A stretch of DNA of 64,000 nt from contig NZ_LJOD01000001.1 of assembly GCF_001295265.1 (NCBI RefSeq), positions 682,001 to 746,000 of the forward strand, given 5' to 3'. The notes beneath the pieces are model-generated. The model was given only the letters and a program-made list of their open reading frames with translations, did not search any database and had not been told where the DNA came from. The translations under genes and the position numbers were made by a program. Source of the DNA: Chryseobacterium indologenes (GTDB lineage Bacteria; Bacteroidota; Bacteroidia; Flavobacteriales; Weeksellaceae). Positions 27,526-36,449 of this stretch are shown here, one piece after another; position 1 is the first letter of the stretch; each line of letters begins with the position of its first letter.

Positions 27526-28112
27526 TCATCAAAAAACTCTACCCTTGCTTTAAATTCATCTGAAAACTGCTCGTCGTATACCCTGCAGCTTATTTTATGA
27601 AGGTGCTTCAGTTCAAAAGGTTTCACTTCATAGTTTTTCTTCAGAGACCAGTATTTGGAATGGTGGATCTTATACATGCTTTCCTTCACGCTCCAGATAA
27701 TCGTGTAGAATGTATCTGCTTTATCCTCAGGAATAAATCCGCGTTCATTTTCATAGGTAAATTTATCAATTACCCTTAAAATCTTCGGGTTGAATTTTTC
27801 AATATCAATCCCTATTTTATTTTTGGAAATCGCAATGGCAGCAAAGGGAAAAGAGTGCGTAATGGAAATTTCCGCATCTTTAGGGGATAAAAAAGGCTCT
27901 CTCTCTTTATACAGGATTTTGGAATGAGGTTTTAATCCTTTAAGAAGCTTCCGCACCATCAGGACTTCCTGTAGTTTTTTGGGATGGTAATCCTTTACTT
28001 TTTCAGCATTTTCCGGTTCCAGAAGTTCATGGATATTGAGTTCTTCACTCTCATCATATTTCCACACCAGTATTGTGGCATTATCATCAGAAAAATCTCG
28101 GTAAAGGGGCAT
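27498..28112 (-). CDS. 4'-phosphopantetheinyl transferase (Sfp-like)
   Basis: Transfers the phosphopantetheine arm of CoA to a Ser of acyl- or peptidyl-carrier proteins. The 204-residue product has the family motifs in order: I-S-I-T-H-S (around residue 80), I-G-I-D-I-E with the metal-binding acids (around 96-101) and W-S-V-K-E-S-M-Y-K (around 143). The ATG at 28112 (M-P-L-Y-R-D-F) is preferred, since an earlier in-frame Met would add residues that overlap the repeat at 28141-28270. It may be the only such enzyme needed for fatty-acid ACP or may serve a secondary pathway; no polyketide or peptide synthase is nearby. Confidence 0.85.
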   Translation of the reverse strand: MPLYRDFSDDNATILVWKYDESEELNIHELLEPENAEKVKDYHPKKLQEVLMVRKLLKGLKPHSKILYKEREPFLSPKDAEISITHSFPFAAIAISKNKIGIDIEKFNPKILRVIDKFTYENERGFIPEDKADTFYTIIWSVKESMYKIHHSKYWSLKKNYEVKPFELKHLHKISCRVYDEQFSDEFKARVEFFDDYCFTIVEE

Positions 28113-28140
28113 TGCTTTTTTATTCTGCAAAAATACGAAA

Positions 28141-28270
28141 AAAGGATGGGAGATGGAAGTTATATTTCCCAGCAAACAAATGCAGAATTAATCAGAAAAT
28201 TTATTCAGAGGAAGCTTTTACTTACGTTAATTGGTATAAACTTCCCTTCTTCCCTCTTCCAGCTCCCCTT
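28141..28270. repeat. MITE-like inverted-repeat element, copy C
   Basis: The gap between the transferase and the HugZ-like gene begins GGATGGGAGATGGAAGTTA and ends with TAAACTTCCCTTCTTCCC plus TCTTCCAGCTCC, its approximate complement. The about 75-base centre is AT-rich and non-coding. It matches the ends of the elements at 32310, 54078 and 55289. Confidence 0.6.
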
Positions 28271-28276
28271 CTTAAT

Positions 28277-28807
28277 TTATTTAGGCTGATGATTCACATC
28301 ATTTCTGTGCTCAAGGATTTCCAGGTTTTCATCTACCCAATAGGCACTTCCGAATCCGTTTACGTAAGAACCTTTTACGGGGTGCAATGCAATAAGAATA
28401 AAATCGCCCATTTCTGAAATAACGTCCACCACTTTCCCGTGGGTTTCCTTAAGCTTAGCAACAACTTCATTCCATGTTTCAGATTCTCTTTCTGTTTGGG
28501 AAACAGCCGCTTCAATTGTTAGACGTTCACGGGCATAGATCTGCTTGGTGTCCGATTCATCCTCAATAAACATCAATGAAGTTTTTCTTCCGTCCTCCAG
28601 GTTTTTGGTATGTTTTGCCATAAAAGACACCAGAATATAAAAAGTATTCCCCGCCTGTACAAAAGGAGCATAGCTTGCATTAGGATTTCCTTCTGCATCA
28701 ACTGTAGCTAAAATAACACTCTTACACCTGTTGATAAGCTCTTTTACTTTTGGAGCAGCAGGCTTTGCCTTTCTCTGTGCGTCGTTCTGTGCATTAGTAT
28801 GATCCAT
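28277..28807 (-). CDS. HugZ-like / pyridoxamine 5'-phosphate oxidase-fold protein
   Basis: A 176-residue split-barrel flavin-fold protein. The N-terminal I-L-A-T-V-D-A-E-G-N-P-N-A-S-Y-A-P-F motif is typical of PNPOx-like proteins, and the C-terminal G-D-F-I-L-I-A-L-H-P-V-K-G-S-Y-V-N-G-F-G-S-A-Y resembles HugZ, the haem-degrading oxygenase of Campylobacter and Helicobacter. A role in haem-iron use is therefore possible, but no haem-uptake gene is nearby. It is divergent from ahcY. Confidence 0.75.
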   Translation of the reverse strand: MDHTNAQNDAQRKAKPAAPKVKELINRCKSVILATVDAEGNPNASYAPFVQAGNTFYILVSFMAKHTKNLEDGRKTSLMFIEDESDTKQIYARERLTIEAAVSQTERESETWNEVVAKLKETHGKVVDVISEMGDFILIALHPVKGSYVNGFGSAYWVDENLEILEHRNDVNHQPK

Positions 28808-28926
28808 AATATATTGATTTATCAGGTGAAAATAGTTATTTATAGTAAAACTAAATAATCTTAAACCCTGTTTAATCTCATAAAATCTGAAACTTATCTA
28901 TGTTTTTATATCTTAATTATTAATTG

Positions 28927-28934
28927 TAATTTTG
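28927..28934 (+). promoter_or_regulatory. -7 promoter element of ahcY
   Basis: TAATTTTG fits TAnnTTTG and is followed by a 39-base leader to the ahcY ATG. A -33 element at the right distance is not clear. Confidence 0.5.
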
Positions 28935-28973
28935 CATTTCGTTATCAACTGAATTTAAAACTATTCATTACAT

Positions 28974-30287
28974 ATGAGTACTACAACACAATACGTTCCT
29001 TATAAAGTTAAGGATATCTCCCTGGCAGAATGGGGAAGAAAAGAAATTACTCTTGCAGAAGCAGAAATGCCGGGTCTGATGGCTATCCGTGAAGAATACG
29101 GACCATCTCAGCCGCTAAAAGGAGCAAGAATCGCTGGATGTCTTCACATGACCATCCAAACCGCTGTACTTATCGAGACATTGGTGGCTTTAGGAGCTGA
29201 AGTTACCTGGTCATCTTGTAATATTTTCTCTACACAGGATCACGCTGCTGCTGCAATTGCTGCTGCAGGAATCCCTGTTTATGCGTGGAAAGGTTTAAAT
29301 GCTGAAGAATTTGACTGGTGTATTGAGCAGACATTATTCTTCGGTGAAGACAGAAAGCCACTGAACATGATCCTTGATGATGGTGGAGATTTAACCAACA
29401 TGGTTTTTGATAAATACCCTGAATTTACAAAAGATATCAAAGGACTTTCTGAAGAAACCACTACCGGGGTACACAGATTGTACGAAAGAATGAAAAACGG
29501 AACCCTGGTAATGCCTGCAATCAATGTAAATGACTCCGTAACCAAATCTAAATTTGACAACAAATACGGATGTAAAGAATCTGCAGTAGATGCGGTAAGA
29601 AGAGCTACAGACGTAATGCTTGCCGGAAAAAGAGTGGTAGTTTGCGGATACGGAGACGTAGGTAAAGGTACTGCTGCATCATTCAGAGGGGCTGGTTCTA
29701 TCGTTACGGTTACTGAAATTGATCCAATCTGTGCGCTTCAGGCTGCTATGGACGGTTATGAAGTGAAAAGACTGGATACTGTAGTAGACAACGCAGATAT
29801 CATCATTACTACAACCGGTAACTTCAACATCGTAAGAGGAGAACACTTCCTTAAAATGAAAGACAAAGCCATCGTTTGTAACATCGGTCACTTCGATAAC
29901 GAAATTGACATGGCATGGTTAAATAAAAATTACGGTCAGACTAAATCTGAAGTGAAGCCTCAGGTAGACATCTACAACGTAGAAGGAAAAGAAATCATCA
30001 TCCTTGCAGAAGGAAGACTGGTAAACTTAGGCTGTGCTACAGGGCATCCAAGCTTCGTAATGTCTAACTCTTTCTCTAACCAGACTCTGGCTCAGATCGA
30101 GCTATGGAACAATTCCGCAGCTTACAAAAATGAAGTATATATGCTTCCTAAGCACCTGGATGAAAAAGTAGCAGCTTTACACCTTAAAAAATTAAGCGTA
30201 GAGCTTGAAACCCTTTCTCCGGAACAGGCAGAATACATTGGTGTAGATGTAAAAGGGCCATTCAAGCCTGAGTACTACAGATACTAA
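28974..30287 (+). CDS. ahcY: Adenosylhomocysteinase
   Basis: Hydrolyses S-adenosylhomocysteine to adenosine and homocysteine, clearing the product inhibitor of methyltransferases. The 437-residue protein carries the family signatures [16 protein letters not shown] (around residue 80), the NAD-binding C-G-Y-G-D-V-G-K-G at residues 224-232, and the invariant C-terminal K-P-E-Y-Y-R-Y. Codon use is clean, as for a highly expressed gene. It is transcribed alone and ends at a strong terminator. Confidence 0.97.
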   Translation: MSTTTQYVPYKVKDISLAEWGRKEITLAEAEMPGLMAIREEYGPSQPLKGARIAGCLHMTIQTAVLIETLVALGAEVTWSSCNIFSTQDHAAAAIAAAGIPVYAWKGLNAEEFDWCIEQTLFFGEDRKPLNMILDDGGDLTNMVFDKYPEFTKDIKGLSEETTTGVHRLYERMKNGTLVMPAINVNDSVTKSKFDNKYGCKESAVDAVRRATDVMLAGKRVVVCGYGDVGKGTAASFRGAGSIVTVTEIDPICALQAAMDGYEVKRLDTVVDNADIIITTTGNFNIVRGEHFLKMKDKAIVCNIGHFDNEIDMAWLNKNYGQTKSEVKPQVDIYNVEGKEIIILAEGRLVNLGCATGHPSFVMSNSFSNQTLAQIELWNNSAAYKNEVYMLPKHLDEKVAALHLKKLSVELETLSPEQAEYIGVDVKGPFKPEYYRY

Positions 30288-30620
30288 TATTTTTTAATCT
30301 TATTATAGTAAAAGACTTTTCAGATTTCTGGAAAGTCTTTTATTTTTCTACCATTCTTTTTTCAGAAGCTGTTTCCTGCTATACGCTCATACTCCTCGCT
30401 CCATTGCCCAATCCGAAGCATGCTGTGGGGTAACCGCTGCTATCAGGGCTAGGAAGAGAGCCGGATTTAAAAATCATTGGCTTCAGCTAAATCTGCCTCT
30501 TTTATACAATCCGGAAGAAGTTTATTCAGAGCTTTCGTCCTTATTTTACCTATATTTATCTTCCTTATAACAACGTTCATAAAAAAATGAATATATTTAG
30601 CCTATCAAAACATATTGACT
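30288..30620. other. 333-base gap: terminator and candidate dispersed intergenic element
   Basis: The first part holds the ahcY terminator (30309-30347). From about 30362 to 30500 comes a GC-richer block, including CTGCTATACGCTCATACTC, GAAGCATGCTGTGGGG and TAACCGCTGCTATCAGGG, with no long reading frame. Blocks of this wording are, as I recall, dispersed between genes in Chryseobacterium and Flavobacterium. No second copy lies in this window. The last 100 bases hold the promoter region of the next gene. Confidence 0.45.
30309..30347 (+). terminator. Intrinsic terminator after ahcY
   Basis: TAAAAGACTTTTCAG pairs with CTGGAAAGTCTTTTA over a 4-base loop, with one G-U pair, followed by a T-run. 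Confidence 0.85.
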
Positions 30621-31013
30621 ATGAAAAAACAAAGAGTATCGAATGCATTTGTAGCAGCATCGTGGGTGGCCCTGGGAGCAGGAATGATTGGGTTTATCGT
30701 TGGTCTCGCAAGAGCTGAAATGCAGCTGAATGAGAAGGGATATTATTTTACCATTCTGTTATATGGCCTGTTTGCCGTTGTTTCTCTTCAGAAAGCAGTA
30801 CGTGACCGGTTAGAAAACATCCCGGTAACAGACATTTATTACGGAATCTGCTGGTTTGCTACATTATCCTCTATCGTATTACTGGCTATAGGACTTTGGA
30901 ACGCCACCATACTTCCAAGCGAAAAAGGATTTTATGCCTTTGCTTTTCTTCTCGCTCTTTTTGGTGCAATTGCCGTTCAAAAGAATACAAGAGACAATAT
31001 GCTTCAGGAATAA
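30621..31013 (+). CDS. YiaA/YiaB-type inner membrane protein
   Basis: A 130-residue protein with four hydrophobic helices arranged as two similar halves; each half has a G-L/W-x-A-x-x-x-x-x-x-E/K-G-F/Y-Y pattern (G-L-A-R-A-E-M-Q-L-N-E-K-G-Y and G-L-W-N-A-T-I-L-P-S-E-K-G-F). This double two-helix layout is the YiaAB domain found in YiaA and YiaB of Escherichia coli, of unknown function. The ATG at 30621 is used; a TTG two codons upstream is also in frame. It is followed by a palindromic terminator. Confidence 0.8.
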   Translation: MKKQRVSNAFVAASWVALGAGMIGFIVGLARAEMQLNEKGYYFTILLYGLFAVVSLQKAVRDRLENIPVTDIYYGICWFATLSSIVLLAIGLWNATILPSEKGFYAFAFLLALFGAIAVQKNTRDNMLQE

Positions 31014-31017
31014 TAAA

Positions 31018-31041
31018 AAACTCTCCGGATCCGGAGAGTTT
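31018..31041. terminator. Intrinsic terminator
   Basis: AAACTCTCCGG and CCGGAGAGTTT form an 11-base perfect stem over two bases, followed by a T-rich tract. It ends the yiaA-like transcript. Confidence 0.8.
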
Positions 31042-31064
31042 CTTCTTTAAATAATCAGGCCATA

Positions 31065-31661
31065 ATGCTACAGTCCGAAAAAAATTTCCAGCCATTATCT
31101 TCCATACCTGCCAGAGGACTTACAGTTGTCTTAAGAGTCTTTTTGTTAGTTTTTTTTATATTGATACTGGGTTCACTGGCAGGCATGATTATTTTCTCTT
31201 TCCGGGTAAAAGAACTTGAAATCAAGCTGATCATATTAGGGTTTTCAGTGCCTGTTCTATCCTTTCTGATATGGATAGCCATAGCAGAATACCGTTCAAA
31301 GAAACCCAAATACACCCAAATACAGGTAGATGAAAAAGGGCTGCATCATTACGGTGAAAATATCCAGTCCCAATCTCTTCTCTATGAATCGCTTTCTGCC
31401 AATAACGAAGGCGGAGCCTATGATGTGCTATGGACAGACAGAGGCTATTCAGAAAGCGAATCTGATCTTTATATTTTTACAAAAAATGAATTGGATATCA
31501 TAAAAGCCCAGCCTGTAAAATTTAAATCCGCTGTTCTGGTTCGTAATTCCAATGCGCTGTTTGCTCATTTTGTAAAAGGAATCATGTACTTCCGTCCGGA
31601 TTTAAAAATAGATCCGAAAGTATTGGAACGGTATCCTATCATAAATCAAATAACAATATAA
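31065..31661 (+). CDS. Membrane-anchored protein of unknown function
   Basis: A 198-residue protein with two transmembrane helices near the start (about residues 22-48 and 53-75), then a soluble domain of about 120 residues that begins with K-P-K-Y-T-Q-I-Q-V-D-E-K-G-L-H-H-Y-G. The arrangement, with two helices and a PH-like or beta-rich domain behind them, is common in small envelope proteins, but I do not recognise a named family. It is on its own between two terminators. Confidence 0.55.
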   Translation: MLQSEKNFQPLSSIPARGLTVVLRVFLLVFFILILGSLAGMIIFSFRVKELEIKLIILGFSVPVLSFLIWIAIAEYRSKKPKYTQIQVDEKGLHHYGENIQSQSLLYESLSANNEGGAYDVLWTDRGYSESESDLYIFTKNELDIIKAQPVKFKSAVLVRNSNALFAHFVKGIMYFRPDLKIDPKVLERYPIINQITI

Positions 31662-31666
31662 AAAAG

Positions 31667-31693
31667 AAACGGATGACTGCTCATCCGTTTTTA
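31667..31693. terminator. Bidirectional intrinsic terminator
   Basis: AAACGGATGA and TCATCCGTTT form a 10-base stem over CTGC with T-run after and A-run before; it lies between a rightward gene and the end of leftward purE. Confidence 0.85.
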
Positions 31694-31742
31694 TTGTTTA
31701 TCACTGCTTTCAAACTGTTATGCTAATCAATACTATGTTGTA

Positions 31743-32252
31743 TTACAAATCATAATGATTGGGATGCTTTGCCTTAATATCATCCACGGTTCCTAATACT
31801 TTATCTTTCAGGGAATCCTGATATTTCTGAAGATTTTCTGCAACACTTGCGTCTGCACTTCCTATTATTTTAGCCGCTAAAATTCCGGCATTCAAAGCAC
31901 CGTTTAATGCTACTGTTGCCACAGGAATGCCCCCCGGCATCTGAAGAATAGATAATACAGAATCCCAGCCGTCAATAGAATTGCTGGACAAAATAGGAAC
32001 CCCGATTACAGGAAGCGTTGTGCAGCTCGCTACCATTCCAGGAAGGTGAGCAGCTCCTCCGGCTCCTGCAATAATTACTTTCAACCCTCTTTCTTTTGCT
32101 TTCTGGGCATAGTCGAACATTCTTTCCGGTGTTCTGTGGGCAGAAACTACCGTTAATTCATAGGGAATATCAAGACTTTTTAAAAAATTTGCAGCCTGTT
32201 CCATAATCGGCAGATCGCTCTGGCTGCCCATAATAATTCCTACCATCTTCAA
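31743..32252 (-). CDS. purE: 5-(carboxyamino)imidazole ribonucleotide mutase
   Basis: Moves the carboxyl group of N5-CAIR to form CAIR in purine synthesis. The 169-residue product has the class-I PurE signatures M-G-S-Q-S-D-L-P (residues 8-15), V-V-S-A-H-R-T-P (38-45) and A-G-A-G-G-A-A-H-L-P-G-M (around 61-72). Its partner purK is not adjacent but lies 6 kb downstream on the same strand, with ten other genes between. It appears monocistronic. Confidence 0.96.
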   Translation of the reverse strand: MKMVGIIMGSQSDLPIMEQAANFLKSLDIPYELTVVSAHRTPERMFDYAQKAKERGLKVIIAGAGGAAHLPGMVASCTTLPVIGVPILSSNSIDGWDSVLSILQMPGGIPVATVALNGALNAGILAAKIIGSADASVAENLQKYQDSLKDKVLGTVDDIKAKHPNHYDL

Positions 32253-32309
32253 TTTTTATTAGATGTCCAAAGATAAAGAATTTTAACCTGCTGTTAAAAT
32301 TTTAGAAAA

Positions 32310-32374
32310 GAGGCAGGAAGCGTGAAGATGGAACTTTCAGACTTCTTGGTTTTCCTGCTTCCTTCTTCCGGCTT
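32310..32374. repeat. MITE-like inverted-repeat element, copy D (short)
   Basis: GAGGCAGGAAGCGTGAAGATGG on the left and CCTGCTTCCTTCTTCCGGCTT on the right are approximate complements about 18 bases apart. The wording matches the ends of the longer elements at 28141, 54078 and 55289, so this is probably a short or deleted copy. It lies between purE and the EamA transporter. Confidence 0.5.
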
Positions 32375-32469
32375 GTATTATACATATCTGTACCACTAAA
32401 AATTTCCTCAACTGTATCCATCTGATGTAGGGTAAAACCAATAAATTTGCTTGTTATATTCGTCTTATC

Positions 32470-33396
32470 TTGAAAGATTACAAACTCATTTTTGCTGTTC
32501 TTACTGTTGCCCTTGTATGGGGAACTACATTTTTAGCGATCCGTGTGGCTGTAGAAACCATTCCGGCCTGGTTTGTAGCCGGGATCCGGCAGTTTCTCGC
32601 AGCGGTTATCATGCTTTTTGTCCTTCTTTCAAAAAAGGAATTCAGATGGATCGGCTGGAAAAGTCTGGGCTACCAGATTATCTTTTCATCATTAATGCTG
32701 GTTGTAGCGAATGGAATGACCACCGTGGCGGAAGAAACCGTATCCAGCAGCCTGGCCTCTCTCATCAGTGCCTGCTCTCCTATTCTTGTTTTTCTGGGAA
32801 GTGTGGCTGTAGGATTACAAAAATTCAGCCTTAGGGCGCTTGGCGGAGTACTGATGTGCTTCAGCGGAATTCTTTTCATTTTCTGGGATGGGCTTCAGGA
32901 TCTCGCTAATCCCGATTACAGAATGGGAATGATCTTTCTTTTCTGTGCCATTTCGGGATGGGCTTCAGGAACTATTTTCACCAAAAAATTAAATATTCAG
33001 AGCGGAAATATCACCCTGAACCTTTTTTATCAGTTTCTGTTTGCAGGAATTGTTCAGATTGGATTAGCCTTTCTATTCTCAGAAAACTATAACTTCGGAA
33101 ACTGGACTTTAAAAAGTATTTCTGCGATGCTTTATCTTGCTGTTTTTGGTTCTGTAGCAGCCTTTTTTGCATTCCATTACGCTTTAACCAAAATTTCCCC
33201 GGTGCAGGTTTCCATATTAGCCTACATCAACACCATCATTGCCATATTCCTGGGCTGGCTGATCATGGATGAACCTATTTCTGTAAAGTTCATTCTTGCA
33301 GCTGTTTTAATCATTTGCGGAGTTTTCATCATCAATTACAAACCGGGAATGTTCAAAAACGGAAAAACGGAAGCCTTAAAAGCCGGCACCTCCTAA
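32470..33396 (+). CDS. EamA/DMT-family transporter
   Basis: A 308-residue inner-membrane protein with ten hydrophobic helices in two EamA repeats. The first begins with A-L-V-W-G-T-T-F-L-A-I-R-V (around residue 11) and the second near residue 150 (A-I-S-G-W-A-S-G-T-I-F-T-K-K). Such proteins move amino acids or other metabolites; the substrate is unknown here. The start is a TTG at 32470, because no ATG is in frame upstream of the first helix. A -7 element TAAATTTG lies at 32442-32449. Confidence 0.85.
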   Translation: MKDYKLIFAVLTVALVWGTTFLAIRVAVETIPAWFVAGIRQFLAAVIMLFVLLSKKEFRWIGWKSLGYQIIFSSLMLVVANGMTTVAEETVSSSLASLISACSPILVFLGSVAVGLQKFSLRALGGVLMCFSGILFIFWDGLQDLANPDYRMGMIFLFCAISGWASGTIFTKKLNIQSGNITLNLFYQFLFAGIVQIGLAFLFSENYNFGNWTLKSISAMLYLAVFGSVAAFFAFHYALTKISPVQVSILAYINTIIAIFLGWLIMDEPISVKFILAAVLIICGVFIINYKPGMFKNGKTEALKAGTS

Positions 33397-33718
33397 TATC
33401 ATAAAACCCCTGCGTATTTGTGACAATGAAATATTTTTAATCAAAAAAGATTCAAAAGAGTTTTACGCTTTAGTTTATAAGTTTATAGCTTCGTGCATAG
33501 AAGTTCACTTAAGCTTTTTTAAATCTGAAAAAAAAATTCACCAACACTTATCTGCAATTCCTTTTGATACGACAATCAGAAATATGATCTCTTTCATTAT
33601 CCACCAAATAAATAACGATAACATGAGAATCTGACAGAATTGCTTTATCTCTTCAACAAAGTTATATTTTTCTCATTTTTAGATTTTTTCTTATCTTGTA
33701 TACTCCAACTTACATGAT
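33397..33718. other. 322-base gap with a degenerate intergenic repeat
   Basis: No coding frame is visible. At 33489-33528 there is a 40-base segment beginning CTTCGTGCATAGAAGTTCAC and ending AAATCTGA, which recurs with changes at 45200-45238. The rest is AT-rich; the last bases before 33719 contain the promoter region of the lipoprotein gene. Confidence 0.55.
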
Positions 33719-34291
33719 ATGCTTAAAAACACACTTTTTTTACTTGCAATGGTTTCTTTTCTTATGGTAAGCTGCGATTACAAGGAAAAGGAGAAAAATC
33801 TTACGGAAAGAGAAAAACAACTCCTTGAAAAAGAACAATTATTCGCCAAAAAGGAATCTGAATATCAGGCACTCCTGAAAATGAAAGATAGTATCTTCTC
33901 CAAAAAAGATTCTGTAGAAATAAAAGCAGCAGTATGGCCGGCAGAAATATCAGGACCATGGAACGGGAAAGTGATTTGTACCGAATCTAACTGCAGCGAT
34001 TATGTGGTAGGCGACCAGCGTACAGACATCTGGGAATTCGACAATGACCCTACCCAGCCGGTTACCAAGATCATCAATAATAACAATCTGGTCAGACTGT
34101 ATTCCGGGAAATTTGAAAACAATGAGATCAGGCTTTCTTTTAAAACTGATTCTACAGCCAAAAAATATGTGGAAATGAATGTTGTGCTTAATGACATTTC
34201 CGATAACAAGATCAAAGGAACAAGAACGGTTACTTCTGATAACGGCTGTACGGCTAAATTTTCCGTCGAACTGGTACGTTCCATCAAATAA
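33719..34291 (+). CDS. Lipoprotein with N-terminal coiled coil, unknown function
   Basis: A 190-residue lipoprotein: a signal peptide ends in the lipobox M-V-S-C (Cys19), then comes a charged heptad-like helix (about residues 22-65, rich in E, K and L) and a C-terminal beta-rich domain that contains two Cys near residues 87-92 (V-I-C-T-E-S-N-C) and one near residue 175. The protein is probably anchored in the outer or inner membrane facing the periplasm. It lies nine bases upstream of a cation/proton antiporter, so they may be co-transcribed, but the link in function is unknown. Confidence 0.6.
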   Translation: MLKNTLFLLAMVSFLMVSCDYKEKEKNLTEREKQLLEKEQLFAKKESEYQALLKMKDSIFSKKDSVEIKAAVWPAEISGPWNGKVICTESNCSDYVVGDQRTDIWEFDNDPTQPVTKIINNNNLVRLYSGKFENNEIRLSFKTDSTAKKYVEMNVVLNDISDNKIKGTRTVTSDNGCTAKFSVELVRSIK

Positions 34292-34299
34292 AAACACCT

Positions 34300-36423
34300 A
34301 TGATTTTACTGAGTATACACAATCTGAGTTTTCCTATAGAAGATCCGGTATTAAAATTTCTGCTGGTACTGATCATCATTCTTGCAGCGCCTCTGCTGCT
34401 GAACAAAATAAAAGTTCCGCATCTTCTGGGGCTCATCATTGCCGGGGCCGTCATAGGACCTAATGGTTTTAATGTGCTTGCCAGAGACAGCAGTATTGTT
34501 GTTACCGGAACTACAGGTCTCCTTTACATTATGTTCCTGGCCGGACTGGAAATTGACATGGGTGATTTCAAAAAGAACAAATGGAAAAGCCTCACTTTTG
34601 GACTTTACACCTTTATTGTTCCTTTTGTCCTCGGATATCTGGGCGGATATTATATCCTACACTTTTCGATGCTTACCTCCATCCTGTTTGCCAGTCTTTT
34701 CTCTTCCCATACGCTTATTGCCTATCCTTTGGTGAGTAAGCTGGGAATTGCAAAGAACAAAGCCGTTAATATTACTGTTGGAGGAACGATGATTACGGAT
34801 ATTCTTGCCCTTTTGGTTCTTGCCGTTATTGTAGGAATGTCCCAGGGAGACGTAGGTACTGAATTCTGGGTTAAGCTGTCTGTTTCCTTTATCGTCTTTG
34901 CATTGATCGTCCTTATAGTATTTCCTATTATCGGGCGGTGGTTCTTCAAAAAAGTAGATGATAAGATCTCACAATATATTTTTGTCCTTGTTATGATCTA
35001 TCTGGCCGCCATGCTTGCAGAACTTGCCGGGGTGGAAGCCATTATCGGGGCATTCTTCGCAGGACTGGCCTTAAACAGACTGATTCCTCACACCTCATCC
35101 CTCATGAACCGCGTGGAATTTGTAGGAAATGCTATTTTCATCCCTTTCTTCCTCATCAGTGTGGGAATGCTGATTGATTTTAAGGTATTTTTTAAAAGCT
35201 GGGAAACCCTTGAAGTTGCAGGAATCATGCTTGTGGCTTCTATCGGAGGGAAATACCTTTCGGCAGTAGCTACGCAGAAAACGTTCAGGCTGTCCAAAGA
35301 AGAGGGAAAACTTATTTTCGGATTAAGCTCTGCTTCTGCTGCGGCAACGCTGGCATCTGTCATGGTAGGGTATAATATCATCATTTCCGAAACAGAAACC
35401 GGAGAGCCTGTAAGATTGCTGAATGAGCACGTGCTGAACGGAAGTATCCTCCTGATCCTCATTTCCTGCACCATTTCATCTTTTATCTCACTGGCAAGTG
35501 CACAGAAAATTGCAGAAAGCGATAATGAAGATACGGTTTCCGGAAATACCCATGAGGAAGAAAATATTCTTCTGGCCGTTAATCATGAAAAGACTGTTGA
35601 AAGAATGGTTAATCTGGGAATCCTGATCAAAGCCCACTCCAATACAGAAGACCTGTTTGCCCTGAATGTCATTAATGAAGATAAAAATGAGTCTTCGGTA
35701 AAAAATGCTGAGAAACTACTCCACCAGGCGGCTGATGCTGCGGCTGCGGCTGACGTTAAAATGCAGACTTTAAAACGCTATGACAATGATGTCATCAATG
35801 GAGTAAGCAACGTAATCAAAGAGCAGAATATCACCGATCTGATCATTGGCCTGGAAGATGAAAAAGGCTTTTCTCCTTCGTTCGTTTATAATCTGTATAA
35901 CGGGTATCTTCAGAATGATGATGTGAATGTTCTGGTCTATCATGCAGCCCAGCCTCTTTCTACCATTAAGAAATACGCGGTAATGATCCCTGAAAATGCC
36001 CATAAAGAAGCCGGATTCTTTCATGCGCTTTTAAGGGTATGGAATATTGCCAGAAATTCCGGAGCCACCGTTATTTTCTATGCTCCTGAAAATATTCTGG
36101 ATATTCTGCAGAAGATCATTAAAAAAGCTAATATAGAGGCCGAATTCATCATTATGAATACATGGCAGGATGGCGAAAGAACAGCCACACAGCTGAAAGA
36201 TGACGAAGCCCTGATCCTCTTTATGGCAAAGCGGGGCATGCAGTCGTATATTCCTCAAATGAGGCTTATTCCTGAATTGTTGAACCGACATTTAAATAAT
36301 AACAATTATCTTCTGATTTTTCCGTTCTCAGAATTCGACAAGAACAGTCCGGAAATCCGTTCAGTCGGGAACCACGGAGATTTTGTAGAAATTGGCAATG
36401 TTATCCAGAAGATTTTTAAATAA
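34300..36423 (+). CDS. CPA2-family cation:proton antiporter with USP-like C-terminus
   Basis: A 707-residue protein. Residues about 15-410 form the membrane domain, with the family motifs G-L-I-I-A-G-A-V-I-G-P (around residue 45), F-L-A-G-L-E-I-D (around 80) and G-A-F-F-A-G-L-A-L-N (around 250). Residues about 425-707 are a soluble tandem domain resembling universal stress proteins (I-L-L-A-V-N-H-E-K-T-V-E-R-M near 430, A-V-M-I-P-E-N-A-H-K-E-A near 560), which probably senses a nucleotide. It likely exchanges Na+ or K+ for H+. Confidence 0.88.
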   Translation: MILLSIHNLSFPIEDPVLKFLLVLIIILAAPLLLNKIKVPHLLGLIIAGAVIGPNGFNVLARDSSIVVTGTTGLLYIMFLAGLEIDMGDFKKNKWKSLTFGLYTFIVPFVLGYLGGYYILHFSMLTSILFASLFSSHTLIAYPLVSKLGIAKNKAVNITVGGTMITDILALLVLAVIVGMSQGDVGTEFWVKLSVSFIVFALIVLIVFPIIGRWFFKKVDDKISQYIFVLVMIYLAAMLAELAGVEAIIGAFFAGLALNRLIPHTSSLMNRVEFVGNAIFIPFFLISVGMLIDFKVFFKSWETLEVAGIMLVASIGGKYLSAVATQKTFRLSKEEGKLIFGLSSASAAATLASVMVGYNIIISETETGEPVRLLNEHVLNGSILLILISCTISSFISLASAQKIAESDNEDTVSGNTHEEENILLAVNHEKTVERMVNLGILIKAHSNTEDLFALNVINEDKNESSVKNAEKLLHQAADAAAAADVKMQTLKRYDNDVINGVSNVIKEQNITDLIIGLEDEKGFSPSFVYNLYNGYLQNDDVNVLVYHAAQPLSTIKKYAVMIPENAHKEAGFFHALLRVWNIARNSGATVIFYAPENILDILQKIIKKANIEAEFIIMNTWQDGERTATQLKDDEALILFMAKRGMQSYIPQMRLIPELLNRHLNNNNYLLIFPFSEFDKNSPEIRSVGNHGDFVEIGNVIQKIFK

Positions 36424-36449
36424 TAGTATTAAATTTTTAAATTCACTCA

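Noticed and set aside
32451..32834. 127-residue ORF over the start of the EamA transporter
   Set aside because: It overlaps the transporter in a different frame; the transporter frame gives the ten-helix protein with EamA motifs, while this frame gives a Cys-rich sequence without any domain.
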